From positions 74,274 to 138,273 of the forward strand of contig DATGGK010000229.1 of NCBI GenBank assembly GCA_035308565.1: 64,000 nt of DNA, given 5' to 3'. How positions within the stretch are numbered: position 1 is the first letter of the stretch; each line of letters opens with the position of its first letter. The notes under the pieces were generated by a model. The model saw only the letters and a list, made by a program, of their open reading frames with translations, was not told the DNA's origin and ran no database searches. The position numbers were made by a program, and so were the translations under genes. This DNA is from JANXLS01 sp035308565 (GTDB lineage: Bacteria > Planctomycetota > SZUA-567 > H5-PLA8). Shown here piece after piece: positions 22,397 through 32,100 of this stretch.

Positions 22397-23793
22397 TCTA
22401 ACCGCCCCATCCCTTCGAGCCAATACTTGCGATACGGCAGCAGCAGCGCCGCAAAAATCAGCGCGCCCAATGGCACTGCAATCCACACGTTCAGCCAATA
22501 CAGCGGAACGTACAACGCGCCGAGCAGACTCAAGAACAGCACCGACCGGCCGATTCCATCGCGATACATTTTTACATGCTCATTCTTAAAGATCAGCCGG
22601 AACAACATCGCCACCGCATAGAGCTGCGACAAGATCGTCGCCGCGGCCGCGCCGTGCATCCCAAAATGTGGAATCAGCAGCACATTGCCGAGGATGTTCA
22701 CCGCCGCGCTCACCGCGTACACGTACATCACTTTGCGCTGCTGGCCAAGAATCTCCAACGTCTGCCCCAGCAAACTGAAATACGCCGCGCACAAAATCAA
22801 CGGGCTCAACACGCGAAAAATCGGCCCGGTCTCGGTGAATTTGTCGCCGTACAGCGCCAGCATCAATCCGTTTCCGACGACCGCTCCGCCAATCGCGATC
22901 CCGCCAAACAAAATCGTGAACCCGCGCAGCGTCCCATTAATCAGCCAGCCCGCGTGGCCCGCGTCGCGATCCGCTTTCGCTTTCATGATCTTCGGAAACA
23001 GCGCATGGCAGATCCCGCCGTTGAGCACGTTCAAAACCATGATGATCCGCGTCGCCGCCGAATACGCGCCCGCTTCTTTCAAACTGTAATGCCGCAGCAG
23101 CACCGTGTCGAAATGCAGCATCGCCATCACAAACAGCGACGAGAGCGCGAACGGAAATCCATTGCGAATCAGTTCGCGCCAATCCGCTTTATGCAAGCCG
23201 CTGAGCACCGTCGGCGCGCAACCCTTCGTTCCATAAATCGACGCGAGCGCCTCAAGCGCATTCGCCGCCGCGTAAATGTAGAGCGCTTGATACGCATTCG
23301 CCATGCGATTCAAGAACAGCAGCACGCCGATCAGTTGCGCGGTGCGACTAACCAGCGGCAGCGTGGATTCCAGTGCCATGTGCCCCTGCGCCTGCGCAGG
23401 ACGGCGCAGCAATTCCGAAAAATCATCGAGGAAAAAAGCCAGAAACGCCGCGCACACCGCCAGCGGCCGCGCGTTGCTCCATTGGTTGAGCACGTCGCCG
23501 CCCATCGCCAGGCTCAGCGCCAGCAAGCCCATCGCACACTTGAGCACGATCAACTGCGTGAGCAGCACGCGACGGCCCCGTTCATCGCGGTCGTGCCAGC
23601 GCTGCAAGAGCGTCATGCCCGCGCCCAAATCCATCATCGGCGCGAACAAGCTCACCAGGCTGAAAAAATAGTTGAATTCGCCCAGCCCCTCTTCGCCAAA
23701 ATGCCGCGACATCACCAGCACAATCGCCAGGCTCATCAGCTTGTCGAGCAGCCGCGAGCCGGCGACGAGGGTGCCCTGTTTGAGTAGGCTCAT
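22363..23793 (-). CDS. Polysaccharide flippase (Wzx/MVF-like)
   Basis: A 476-residue polytopic membrane protein with about 12-14 membrane segments. It starts MSLLKQGTLVAGSRLLDKLM, with the early SRLLDKL segment and the FGEEGLGEFNYFFSLVSL region typical of oligosaccharide flippases (PST/MOP superfamily), which move lipid-linked sugar units across the inner membrane. The paired halves and the GMHGAAAATILSQ segment near residue 380 also fit. The last ten residues come from the AATTTTG repeat. Glycosyltransferases at 15.5 and 57.8 kb are not adjacent, so its substrate is unknown. Confidence 0.88.
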   Translation of the reverse strand: MSLLKQGTLVAGSRLLDKLMSLAIVLVMSRHFGEEGLGEFNYFFSLVSLFAPMMDLGAGMTLLQRWHDRDERGRRVLLTQLIVLKCAMGLLALSLAMGGDVLNQWSNARPLAVCAAFLAFFLDDFSELLRRPAQAQGHMALESTLPLVSRTAQLIGVLLFLNRMANAYQALYIYAAANALEALASIYGTKGCAPTVLSGLHKADWRELIRNGFPFALSSLFVMAMLHFDTVLLRHYSLKEAGAYSAATRIIMVLNVLNGGICHALFPKIMKAKADRDAGHAGWLINGTLRGFTILFGGIAIGGAVVGNGLMLALYGDKFTETGPIFRVLSPLILCAAYFSLLGQTLEILGQQRKVMYVYAVSAAVNILGNVLLIPHFGMHGAAAATILSQLYAVAMLFRLIFKNEHVKMYRDGIGRSVLFLSLLGALYVPLYWLNVWIAVPLGALIFAALLLPYRKYWLEGMGRLDNSKFKIQNSK

Positions 23794-24008
23794 TATCCCT
23801 GTGTGCGGCGAATGGCCGTCACGAACGATGACATTTTAGCAATGATACCACGCCCGCCGCTCTGATGCCGCTCTTTCCAATCCTGTAACAACCGGAATCT
23901 AGTGGAACCGTCGCATCTCCGCTATACGATTCACGCGGATTAGTATCGGCAACCAGAGCCGCGCACGTAAGTAAGCGGCCGGTTGCAGCGACGGAATTGT
24001 GGAGAGTC

Positions 24009-25199
24009 ATGGCCCCAAAAGTTCTGCTCGCATTGACGCTCGATTTTCCCGGTGTGTCCCGCCTTCCTTCGATTCTTTCCCGCCACGGATTTCAAGTCTC
24101 CACTTTTTGTCCGCCGCAATTCCTTCTTCCGCTCTCGCGTTTCGTTCAAATTCGCCACGCCTGTTCGAGCGATGCGAGAGCTGCTATCGAATCGCTGCGC
24201 CTTCATTTTGAATCCAACATTTACGACGCGGTGATCCTCGGTGACGACGCGCTGCTCGAAGCCGCCGCGCAGCGTGCGGACGAAGCATGGACCCATGCGC
24301 TCTTTCCAATCGACATCCGCCGCGTGCCGGCGTCCGTCCTGTATTCAAAAGCTGCTTTTTTTCGAACGCTCGAACCCAGCGGCCTCGCACTTCCGCGCAC
24401 GCGCATTGGCCGCGATCCCAGCGACGCGCGCGACGCCGCAAACGAAATCGGTTTTCCGCTCATCTTCAAAGAAGAGCGAGGCTACGCCGGCATGGGCGTG
24501 CAACGTTTTTTCGACCAAAGCACTCTCGACCAATTCCTCGCGCAGCGTACCGCCGGAGCGCCGGCTTCCAGCCGGCCCGCAGCACTCGGAGCACCGGCTT
24601 CCAGCCGGCCCGGTTGTCCAAGCGCGTGGCTGCTCCAATCTGAAATCCAAGGCCGCATCGCCACCGCCGACGTGCTCTTCGACCGCGGCCTTCCGCGCCT
24701 GTGGGCTTTCTCCTACGCGTTGAACACGCGCAACGGAACATTCGGCCCGTCCACCGTCCGCGAATTCGCCGCAATGCCCGACGTCGAACCGATTCTCAAA
24801 ACCGTCGGCTTGCTTACCGGCGCTCACGGCTTTGTTGGTTTGGATTTTATCCACGAACAACCGTCCGGGCGCCTCGTCCTGCTCGAAATGAACTGCCGCC
24901 CCACCGCCGGCCACGCCCTCGCCGCGCGAGCGGGAATCGATTTCGGAAAGGAATTCGCCGCCATGCTGCGCGGTGAAAAATCATCCGCGCAAAATCCGCC
25001 GCGCATTCGTCCCACGCGCGTGCCCATGTTTCCCGAAGATTTCGACCGCGCGATTACCGACAAAGATTGGCCAGCCCTCTTCAAATGGATCTGCGTCCCG
25101 TGGTACTGGCGCCACATGCCGCTGAACGATCCACGCGTGATGCTGCGCCACGCAGGCGACACATGGCGGCGTTTCGGAAAATGGGTGACGCGCTCGTAG
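24009..25199 (+). CDS. ATP-grasp domain protein
   Basis: A 396-residue cytoplasmic ligase-like protein. An N-terminal pre-ATP-grasp domain (APKVLLALTLDFPG..., about 1-100) is followed by the nucleotide-binding lobe (IGFPLIFKEERGYAGMGV, about 148-166, with the Lys and glycine-rich loop) and the metal-binding end HGFVGLDFIHE ... LVLLEMNCRPTAG (E and N ligands, about 285-305). The layout fits carboxylate-amine or carboxylate-thiol ligases; the substrate is unknown. Between the two lobes a 24-residue stretch (GAPASSRPAALGAPASSRPG) is a translated GCCGGC palindrome, present in two copies. The start is chosen for its GGAG SD at four bases. Confidence 0.8.
   Translation: MAPKVLLALTLDFPGVSRLPSILSRHGFQVSTFCPPQFLLPLSRFVQIRHACSSDARAAIESLRLHFESNIYDAVILGDDALLEAAAQRADEAWTHALFPIDIRRVPASVLYSKAAFFRTLEPSGLALPRTRIGRDPSDARDAANEIGFPLIFKEERGYAGMGVQRFFDQSTLDQFLAQRTAGAPASSRPAALGAPASSRPGCPSAWLLQSEIQGRIATADVLFDRGLPRLWAFSYALNTRNGTFGPSTVREFAAMPDVEPILKTVGLLTGAHGFVGLDFIHEQPSGRLVLLEMNCRPTAGHALAARAGIDFGKEFAAMLRGEKSSAQNPPRIRPTRVPMFPEDFDRAITDKDWPALFKWICVPWYWRHMPLNDPRVMLRHAGDTWRRFGKWVTRS
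24548..24612 (+). repeat. Two tandem GCCGGCTTCCAGCCGGC palindromes inside the ATP-grasp gene
   Basis: Each unit is GCGCCGGCTTCCAGCCGGCC; the first ends CGCAGCACTCGGA before the second. They keep frame and add about 24 residues. Confidence 0.9.
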
Positions 25200-25268
25200 A
25201 AATAATTGTGGTGCAGGCTTCCAGCCTGCAGCTATAGAGCGGATTCCGAATCCGTGAAGACTTTGTCC

Positions 25269-25362
25269 TTTGCCCTGAAAGGGCCAAACATCTTAGCCCA
25301 GGGCGTGAGCCATTGGTATCGGCACCAAAGATTTGAAAAAGCCCTGAAAGGGCGCCACGCGA
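25269..25362 (+). repeat. REP unit (CCCTGAAAGGGC type)
   Basis: CCCTGAAAGGGCCAAACATC, GCCCAGGGCGTGAGCC and a second CCCTGAAAGGGCG resemble the REP units bracketing the RAYT gene, but the central palindrome has decayed. It fills the gap between the ATP-grasp and MFS genes. Confidence 0.8.
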
Positions 25363-25387
25363 ATTCCACGCGCTTCCGAAATGCGCT

Positions 25388-26989
25388 CTAATGCGCGAAT
25401 CCCCGCTCTTCCTCCGGCAGCGGCTGCCCCGCAGTTTCCGGCGCCCAAATCAGCGCGGCCATTCCAATCAGATAGCAAGACGACACAATCAACGCCGCCA
25501 CACGAAATTGATGCATCTCCGTTTTGCCGGCCAGAGCGCTGCCCAAAAGAGTCAAAAGTATCGGCCCAGTCGCCGACACATAGCGCCCCACATTGTAACA
25601 CAGTCCCGTCCCGGTCGTGCGCAGCCGCGTCGGAAAAAGCTCCGGGAAATAAATCGCATATCCGCCAAACGGCAGCAGCATGCAGAATCCCTGGATCGGC
25701 CACATGTAATAAATGTTCGACGGCTTGTGAAATTGAGTCATCACGTAGACGACGCTGGCCCATGCCAGAATAAATGCAAATAAAAATGCCTTGCGCCGCC
25801 CAAACCGCGTCGCCGCGTACGCAAAAATGAACATTCCCGCAAACGCGCCGAACTGATACAGAATCTCGCCATCGCTGATCAGCTTCTTTTTGTTCAGCGC
25901 CAGTTTTAATTCGTGGCGCGAGGATTCGCTCAATGCCGCGCTGAGCGCGCCGTTCTTGTCCGCCTCCGGCGTTTGGATGCCGGCGGCCAGCGCGCTCCAC
26001 TGCTGTTTCTCTCCGGCGGATAATTTCTCGACGAGCGCCGTTTGCGATTTGAGCTCCGGTTCGTCGATTATCGCCGCAATTTTCGGCGTGGTCGCATCAT
26101 CCACATCGGGAATCATCGACCCAATCAACTCAGGCATGTAAAACCCGATCGACCACAAGCCAATCACACCCGCGATCGCAATACACATTCCACATATCGC
26201 GTTGCGCCGCCAGCGCGGATGCGCGAAGACTTCGCGAATGCCGCCCATCTTTACTTCCTGACCCTGCGCCCTCGCCTTCTCGGCGTCGGATTTCGCCTTT
26301 GTCCACCGCTCCGGCTCTTTCATCCCAAACCGCACCAGTACCGCCAGCAGCGCGGGCGCCACGCCAACGAGGTACAATTGACGCCAGCCGAATTTTGCAT
26401 CGCCGTGTCCGATCTTGCCCGCGAAATAGAGATACAGTCCCGCGCCGTAGCCGAAAAGCCACGCGCCCATCACGTTGCCCACGGCGGAAAGCGCCTGCAA
26501 CATTCCGAGCGCTTTCGTCCGCGCCGAATTCGGCATGACTTCAGCCAGCAGCGCCGCGCCCGCCGCAAATTCGCCGCCGACGCCAAGGCCCGTCAAAAAT
26601 CGGAAGATCCCAAATTGCCACCAATTCTGAGCGAACGCGCTGAAGCCGGTGAAAAATGCATAAACAAAAATCGTCAGCGCCATCGTCTTGGCGCGGCCCC
26701 ATTTGTCGCCGATGACTCCAAAAATCAACCCGCCGCTGGCCCAGCCGAGAATAAAAATTCCAGTCACCAGCCCGCCGTAGGTGCGCATGTCGTCGCCGCT
26801 TGCGCCCGGCATAAATTCCTTCATCGCATACGCGCGCGACGCCGTGAATATCTTCTGATCCATCGTGTCAAACAGCCAGCCCATCGAGCAGAGCGCAAAC
26901 ACGTACCAATGGTAGCGGTTCAATTGCTTCCACCACGGCCGCCCATCGTAAATGGGCGCGTGCGCGCTGGGCGGCGCTTCCTGACTCAT
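25388..26989 (-). CDS. MFS transporter with long central loop
   Basis: A 533-residue major facilitator with 12 predicted membrane segments. The motif GVIGDKWGRAKTM (loop 2-3) is MFS motif A, and FRFLTGLGVGGEFAAGAALL resembles the SP/aromatic-acid symporter families. A soluble insertion of about 90 residues (residues 280-370, containing IDEPELKSQTALVEKLSAGE) separates segments 7 and 8, which is unusual for MFS proteins, where the long loop normally lies between 6 and 7. The substrate cannot be inferred; neighbours are an ATP-grasp protein and a DUF1501 protein. Confidence 0.85.
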   Translation of the reverse strand: MSQEAPPSAHAPIYDGRPWWKQLNRYHWYVFALCSMGWLFDTMDQKIFTASRAYAMKEFMPGASGDDMRTYGGLVTGIFILGWASGGLIFGVIGDKWGRAKTMALTIFVYAFFTGFSAFAQNWWQFGIFRFLTGLGVGGEFAAGAALLAEVMPNSARTKALGMLQALSAVGNVMGAWLFGYGAGLYLYFAGKIGHGDAKFGWRQLYLVGVAPALLAVLVRFGMKEPERWTKAKSDAEKARAQGQEVKMGGIREVFAHPRWRRNAICGMCIAIAGVIGLWSIGFYMPELIGSMIPDVDDATTPKIAAIIDEPELKSQTALVEKLSAGEKQQWSALAAGIQTPEADKNGALSAALSESSRHELKLALNKKKLISDGEILYQFGAFAGMFIFAYAATRFGRRKAFLFAFILAWASVVYVMTQFHKPSNIYYMWPIQGFCMLLPFGGYAIYFPELFPTRLRTTGTGLCYNVGRYVSATGPILLTLLGSALAGKTEMHQFRVAALIVSSCYLIGMAALIWAPETAGQPLPEEERGFAH

Positions 26990-27076
26990 GCGAATTCCTC
27001 GTGTCTGAAAAAAATCGGGCGCTCGTTGTATCGCATCGCGAACAAAGCGCCAAGGCGCAAAACGCTGTGGTGGTTC

Positions 27077-27121
27077 TCGTATAGGCCCTATAAGTCCTAT
27101 AATTCCTATACGGCCTATTGG
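27077..27121 (+). repeat. CCTAT word repeat
   Basis: AGGCCCTATAAGTCCTATAA, TTCCTAT and GGCCTAT units end a few bases before the stop codon of the DUF1501 gene. Confidence 0.8.
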
Positions 27122-27124
27122 CCG

Positions 27125-28594
27125 TTACGCCAGCACCTGCTTAACGATCTTCGCCCCTTCCACGCCCGTCAGCCGCGCATCCAAGCCCTGAAATTTGTAC
27201 GTAAACCGCTCATGATCGATGCCCAGGCAATGCAAAATCGTCGCATTCAAATCGTTCACATGCACCGGGTCCTGCGTGACGTTGTAGCTGAAGTCATCGG
27301 TCTCGCCAAAACTGATGCCGGGCTTCACGCCGCCGCCGGCCAGCCACATGCAGAAATTGCGCGGGTGATGATCGCGGCCGTAATCGTCCTTCGTCAATTT
27401 TCCCTGCGAATACACAGTCCGCCCGAATTCGCCGCCCCAGACGACCAGCGTTTCGTCGAGCAAGCCCAGCCGTTTCAAATCCATCACCAGCGCCGCCGTG
27501 CCTTGATCGGTGTCGGCGGTTTGGTGTCCCAATTCGTACGGCAGCTTGCCGTGCTGGTCCCAGCCACGGTGCAGAATTTGCACGACTCGCACGCCGCGTT
27601 CGACCAGCCGCCGCGCCAGCAGCGCGCTGTGCGCGTAGGTGCCGGGCTTCTTCACCTCCGGGCCGTACAAATCGAGCACGCTTTGCGGCTCTTTCGAAAG
27701 GTCGATTAATTCCGGCACGCTCGTCTGCATCCGAAACGCCATTTCGTATTGAGCGATGCGCGTCTGCGTTTCGGGATCGCCGAAGCGCTCGTAATTGCGC
27801 GCGTTGAGTTTGTTCAGCGCATCCAGCATGGTGCGGCGGTCCGACGGATCGACGCCGTCGGGATTTTTGAGATACAGGACAGGATCGCCCGACCCGCGCA
27901 GCGCGACGCCGTTGTATTTCGTCGGCAAAAATCCGCTCGACCACATGCGCGTGAAGAGCGCCTGGCCGTTGCTGTCCTGTGGAAATTGCGGCGTGAGCAC
28001 GACGAACGCGGGCAGGTCGTTGTTCTCGCTGCCCAGCCCGTACGCCAGCCACGACCCGATGCTCGCGCGCCCGGGCGTTTCGTTGCCGGTCATCACGAAC
28101 GTGCACGCCGGATCGTGGTTGATCGCGTTCGTATTCACTGTTTTGATCAGCGCAATATCGTCCACGATCTTCGACGTGTGCGGGAGCAACTGCGAATTAA
28201 TCCAACGCCGGCATTTGCCTTCCTGCGTGAATTTGAATTTCGACGGCGCGACCGGAAAACGCGATTGCCCGCTGGTCATCGTCGAAAGCCGCTGCTGGTT
28301 GCGCACGCTCGGCGGAAGTTCCTTGTCGAAATATTCCGCCAGCCCCGGCTTGTAATCCCACAAATCAAGCTGCGACGGCGCGCCGTTCATGTGCAGATAA
28401 ATGAGCGCCTTCGCTTTCGGCTTGAAATGCGGCAACCCCGGCAGCGGTCGATGCACGCGCGCGACGGCCTTGTCGTCCGCGCGAAGTTTCGATCCCGCCA
28501 GCATCGCGAGCGCAAGCCCGCCAAAACGAAGGCCCGGGCCGGCGAAGAATTGGCGGCGGGTTTGGTGGGCGTGGTAGTCGAAGAGAGGGTTCAT
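27125..28594 (-). CDS. DUF1501 (sulfatase-like fold) protein
   Basis: A 489-residue exported protein. A twin-arginine-like signal (QTRRQFFAGPGLRFGG) precedes HRPLPGLPHFKPKAKALIYL, the typical DUF1501 beginning. Further family marks: MNGAPSQLDLWDYKPG, TGNETPGRASIGSWLAYGLG, GWDQHGKLPYELGHQTADTD and the C-terminal WGGEFGRTVYSQGK with DYGRDHHP. These proteins have an alkaline-phosphatase/sulfatase-like fold, are exported folded, and are almost always encoded directly next to a PSD1/DUF1553 protein in planctomycetes and verrucomicrobia; the pair is suspected to act on extracellular substrates. Here a DUF1444-like gene separates the two. Confidence 0.93.
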   Translation of the reverse strand: MNPLFDYHAHQTRRQFFAGPGLRFGGLALAMLAGSKLRADDKAVARVHRPLPGLPHFKPKAKALIYLHMNGAPSQLDLWDYKPGLAEYFDKELPPSVRNQQRLSTMTSGQSRFPVAPSKFKFTQEGKCRRWINSQLLPHTSKIVDDIALIKTVNTNAINHDPACTFVMTGNETPGRASIGSWLAYGLGSENNDLPAFVVLTPQFPQDSNGQALFTRMWSSGFLPTKYNGVALRGSGDPVLYLKNPDGVDPSDRRTMLDALNKLNARNYERFGDPETQTRIAQYEMAFRMQTSVPELIDLSKEPQSVLDLYGPEVKKPGTYAHSALLARRLVERGVRVVQILHRGWDQHGKLPYELGHQTADTDQGTAALVMDLKRLGLLDETLVVWGGEFGRTVYSQGKLTKDDYGRDHHPRNFCMWLAGGGVKPGISFGETDDFSYNVTQDPVHVNDLNATILHCLGIDHERFTYKFQGLDARLTGVEGAKIVKQVLA

Positions 28595-28635
28595 GATGTT
28601 TACCAAAAATTGATTGTACAACAACGGTCAAAGAA

Positions 28636-29184
28636 CTAATCGAAGATTGCCTTTATCTCTCCACCTGAAATCGAAAACAATTCCCAAGTAATTGGCTTCT
28701 TAGGGTCCTTCTCAACGTGAGCGATAAGTTGTCGCATTCGATCACGCGTGGCGCGATCCTTTTGCGGAAACAGGACCATAGTCTCTCGTTCGGGGACGCT
28801 TGCAAGAATTTCATCTGTCCCAAGAGTTTTTCTAGCCCAAGAAAAGAGATTCGGTAACACAAGGCAGGATGCTGCAAGCCAATGTGATCCCCATACTACA
28901 AATTGAGTCCCGTCTGGAGCTTTGTGCGCCGTTTTCTGAATGGCGCTTTCGTCAGTGGCGAGTTTTTGAAGGTTTAGCACGGCTTTTTGATGCGCCTCAT
29001 CAATACTCATACCGTGCTCATTAAGCATGTCTGGAGTTACGCATCCGCAAATGTTGTCGAAGTCGATGACCAAGCTTAGATAGGTATTGTGTCCAAGCGC
29101 CCTAAAAAATCCTTCCGGCGGCTTGGGCATAAATGCAAGATAGCCCTCGGGCACAACGTACGGATAGATTTTGCTTGTATGCAT
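28636..29184 (-). CDS. DUF1444-like hypothetical protein inserted in the PSD1-DUF1501 pair
   Basis: A 182-residue soluble protein. Its ATG follows the PSD1 stop codon by two bases and has a GAGGA SD inside the PSD1 gene, so it is translated from the PSD1 message. The sequence (NICGCVTPDMLNEHGMSIDE, then HQKAVLNLQKLA, WGSHWLAASCLVLPNLFSWA and SVPERETMVLFPQKD) resembles the DUF1444/YtpQ family, a cytoplasmic family of unknown role. Base composition is visibly richer in A and T than its two neighbours, suggesting later arrival. Confidence 0.6.
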   Translation of the reverse strand: MHTSKIYPYVVPEGYLAFMPKPPEGFFRALGHNTYLSLVIDFDNICGCVTPDMLNEHGMSIDEAHQKAVLNLQKLATDESAIQKTAHKAPDGTQFVVWGSHWLAASCLVLPNLFSWARKTLGTDEILASVPERETMVLFPQKDRATRDRMRQLIAHVEKDPKKPITWELFSISGGEIKAIFD

Positions 29185-29186
29185 AT

Positions 29187-32100
29187 TCAATTCCTCGTCA
29201 CCGTCTCATCCAAATTCAAAAGCATGTTCACCACCAGCGTGTACGCTGCCAACTCCTCCGGCTTCGCGTTTGCTTTCGGTTTCGATTCGCCTTGCGCAAT
29301 CAAATTCTTCGCCGCCTCCGCGTCCTTCGCGTAGCGTTCCAAATGCGCCTGCAATTCCGCTTTGACGATCGCCAACTCGTCCGCCTCCGGCGCGCGCGCC
29401 AGCAGCGTGCGATAGGCGAAGGCGATGCGCTCGTCGGCGCTCGCGCCGCCGTCGCTCAGCAGGCGCTCGGCGAAGGCGCGCGCGGCTTCGACGTGCTGGA
29501 CGTCGTTCATCAATTGCAGCGCTTGCAGCGGCGTGTCGCTGCGTTCGCGGCGCGTGCAAGGTTGCTCGCGGCTGGGCGCGTCGAAATTGCTCATGAACGG
29601 CGGCGGCGCGGTGCGTTTAAGGAAACAATAGATGCTGCGGCGATACAGCGCGCTGCCGGTGTCGCGTTTGTAGAAGCGCGTATTCGAGCCGACGAAGCCG
29701 ACGGGTTCCCAGATGTTGTCGGGCTGGTACGTGCGCGCGCCTTTGCCGCCCATGGTCAGGTCGATCAGGCCGCTCACATAGAGCGCGTTGTCGCGGATTT
29801 GTTCGGCATCCAGCCGCAGCCGCGGCCCGCGCGCGAGCAGGCGATTTTCGGGATCGAGCACTGTACCGCCGGCTTCCAGCCGGCCCGAATCATGCCGGCT
29901 GGAAGCCGGCGGTACAAATACCGAGCTTCGCCGGAACGCATCTGATGTGACAATCCCGCGCACCAGCGCCTTCACATTCCATCCGTTCTCGCGGAACGTC
30001 ACCGCCAGAAAATCGAGCAATTCCGGATGGCTCGGCGGCTGCCCCTGCGAACCGAAATCGCCGCTCGTCTTCACCAATCCGGTGCCGAAGAATTGCTGCC
30101 AAAAATGATTGACCGCCACGCGCGCGGTAAGGGGATTTTCAGGCGCGACGATCCAATGGGCCAAATCCAGCCGCGTCGCCCGCGCTTTTGCGTCGCTCTT
30201 TTTCAGCGGCGGCAAGACAGCCGGCGTGTTCGGCTCGACTTTATCGCCGGGCTTGTCGTACTGCCCGCGCATCATCACGAACGAATCGCGAGGCTTGGCC
30301 AGATCGTTGTAGACGAATGTGCCCGGCGTGTCCTTATCGAAGGCATCGCGATCGGCTTTGAGCTTCGCCAATTCCTGCGCGGGCGCTTGCAGTTCCTTCT
30401 TTGAATCGACGCACACGTTTTGCAAATAATAAACGAGCACTTTCTTCTCGCTGTCGTTTGTACCGCCGGCTTCCAGCCGGCCAGAATCTTGCCGGCTGGA
30501 AGCCGGCGGTACAGACAGCGGCCCGGCTTTCAGCAGCGCGGCGATGTCCTTCGGCGCTTCGGGCGAATCTTTTCCCGCGCGTTCCTTCCACCACGCAGCG
30601 AACGACCGCCGCGGATCGCTGGCGGGATCGCTCTTGCCCGTCACGCCCATTTTGTCCCAATAGACCGTGCCGCCGGTGAGCGTCAGCGCGATGCCGCTGA
30701 TTTTTGTTTCCACGCTCAATCCCAGTTTGCTCGCCGGGAAACTCAGCTTTACCCACTTGCCCGCTTCCGGCATCGCGCCAATCTTCACGCGCTGCGTTGT
30801 ATTCTTCGCGCCCCAATCGATCGCCTCGTAATCGCCCCACACCGCGCGGTGCTTCCAATCGCCGCCGGTGTGAAATTGCAGCATGATCGTTTTCGGCGGG
30901 TCTTTCGGATCGACATAGACGTGACAGAAAATTTCGGCGTCCTGCGGCAGTTCAATTGGCGCCGCGCCGCTGTCATAATAATCCTGCGCGAGGCCTTTGT
31001 CCGAACGCTTCAACGCGCGCGTGCCCGAAAAAACCGGCGCGCCTTGAGCCGCGGTCAGCCACGCAGTCGGCTGGCCGGGACTGGCCTTCACCGCCGCGCC
31101 CTTGGGAAAATCGTCATCGAGCCACACATCTTCAATGCTGGAAACCGGCGGTTTCGTCGCGGCTTTGGCGGGATCCTCATAGGCGATTGCCGCTGTCTTC
31201 TCGTCGAGCGCTTTTTGTTTCGCCGCGAGTTGCGAATCGAATTCGGCGAGCTTCTTCTCGTGTTCCGGAGTCGCCAGCCGCACGGACGGCGCCGTGAGCA
31301 GCGCGTTGCCGTCCATGCCCGGATCGGCGGCCGAATTGAAGAACGCGTACATCGAATAAAATTCCTTCTGCGAAATCGGATCGTATTTGTGATCGTGGCA
31401 CACCGCGCAGCCGGCGGTCATGCCCAGCCACGTCTGCGTCATCGTCGCGGTGCGGTCCACAGCGTAGCGATAAATCAGCTCCTCATTAATGGAGCCGCCT
31501 TCACCGGTGGTGATGTTGCAGCGGTTGTAGCCGGTCGCGACGACTTGTTCGCGCGAGTGGTTCGGAATCAAATCGCCTGCGAGCTGATCGACCGTGAATT
31601 TGTCGAACGGCTCGTTGGAATTAAACGCGTTGATGACCCAATCGCGGTACGCCCACATCTGCCGTTCGTTGTCGAGATGCAAACCGTGCGTGTCGCCGTA
31701 GCGCGCGAGATCGAGCCAGTGCCGCGCCATCTCTTCGCCAAAGCGCGGCGAGGCCATCAGGCGGTCCACCAAATCTTCGTAGGCCGTCGGCGATGTGTCC
31801 GCTAAAAATGCATCGACCTCCTTCAGCGTCGGCGGCAATCCGGTCAGCGCAAACGTCACGCGCCGAATCAAAATCTCGCGGGGTGCTTCCGTCGCGGGTT
31901 TCAACTCCGCGGCTTTCAGACGCGCTTGCAAAAAGGCGTCGATCGGATTCGGCGCGCCGTCGATGTTCGGCGGCTCGATTTTGACCGGCGCTTCGTACGC
32001 CCAATGCTTCTGGTATTTCGCGCCTTGAGCGACCCAGCGTTTGATCAACTCTTTCTGCGCGGCGGTCAGCGTTTTGTTCGAACTTTTCGGCGGCATCAAG

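Noticed and set aside
22576..23787. A 403-codon plus-strand frame across the flippase
   Set aside because: Extremely His/Arg/Gln-rich shadow of a membrane protein gene.
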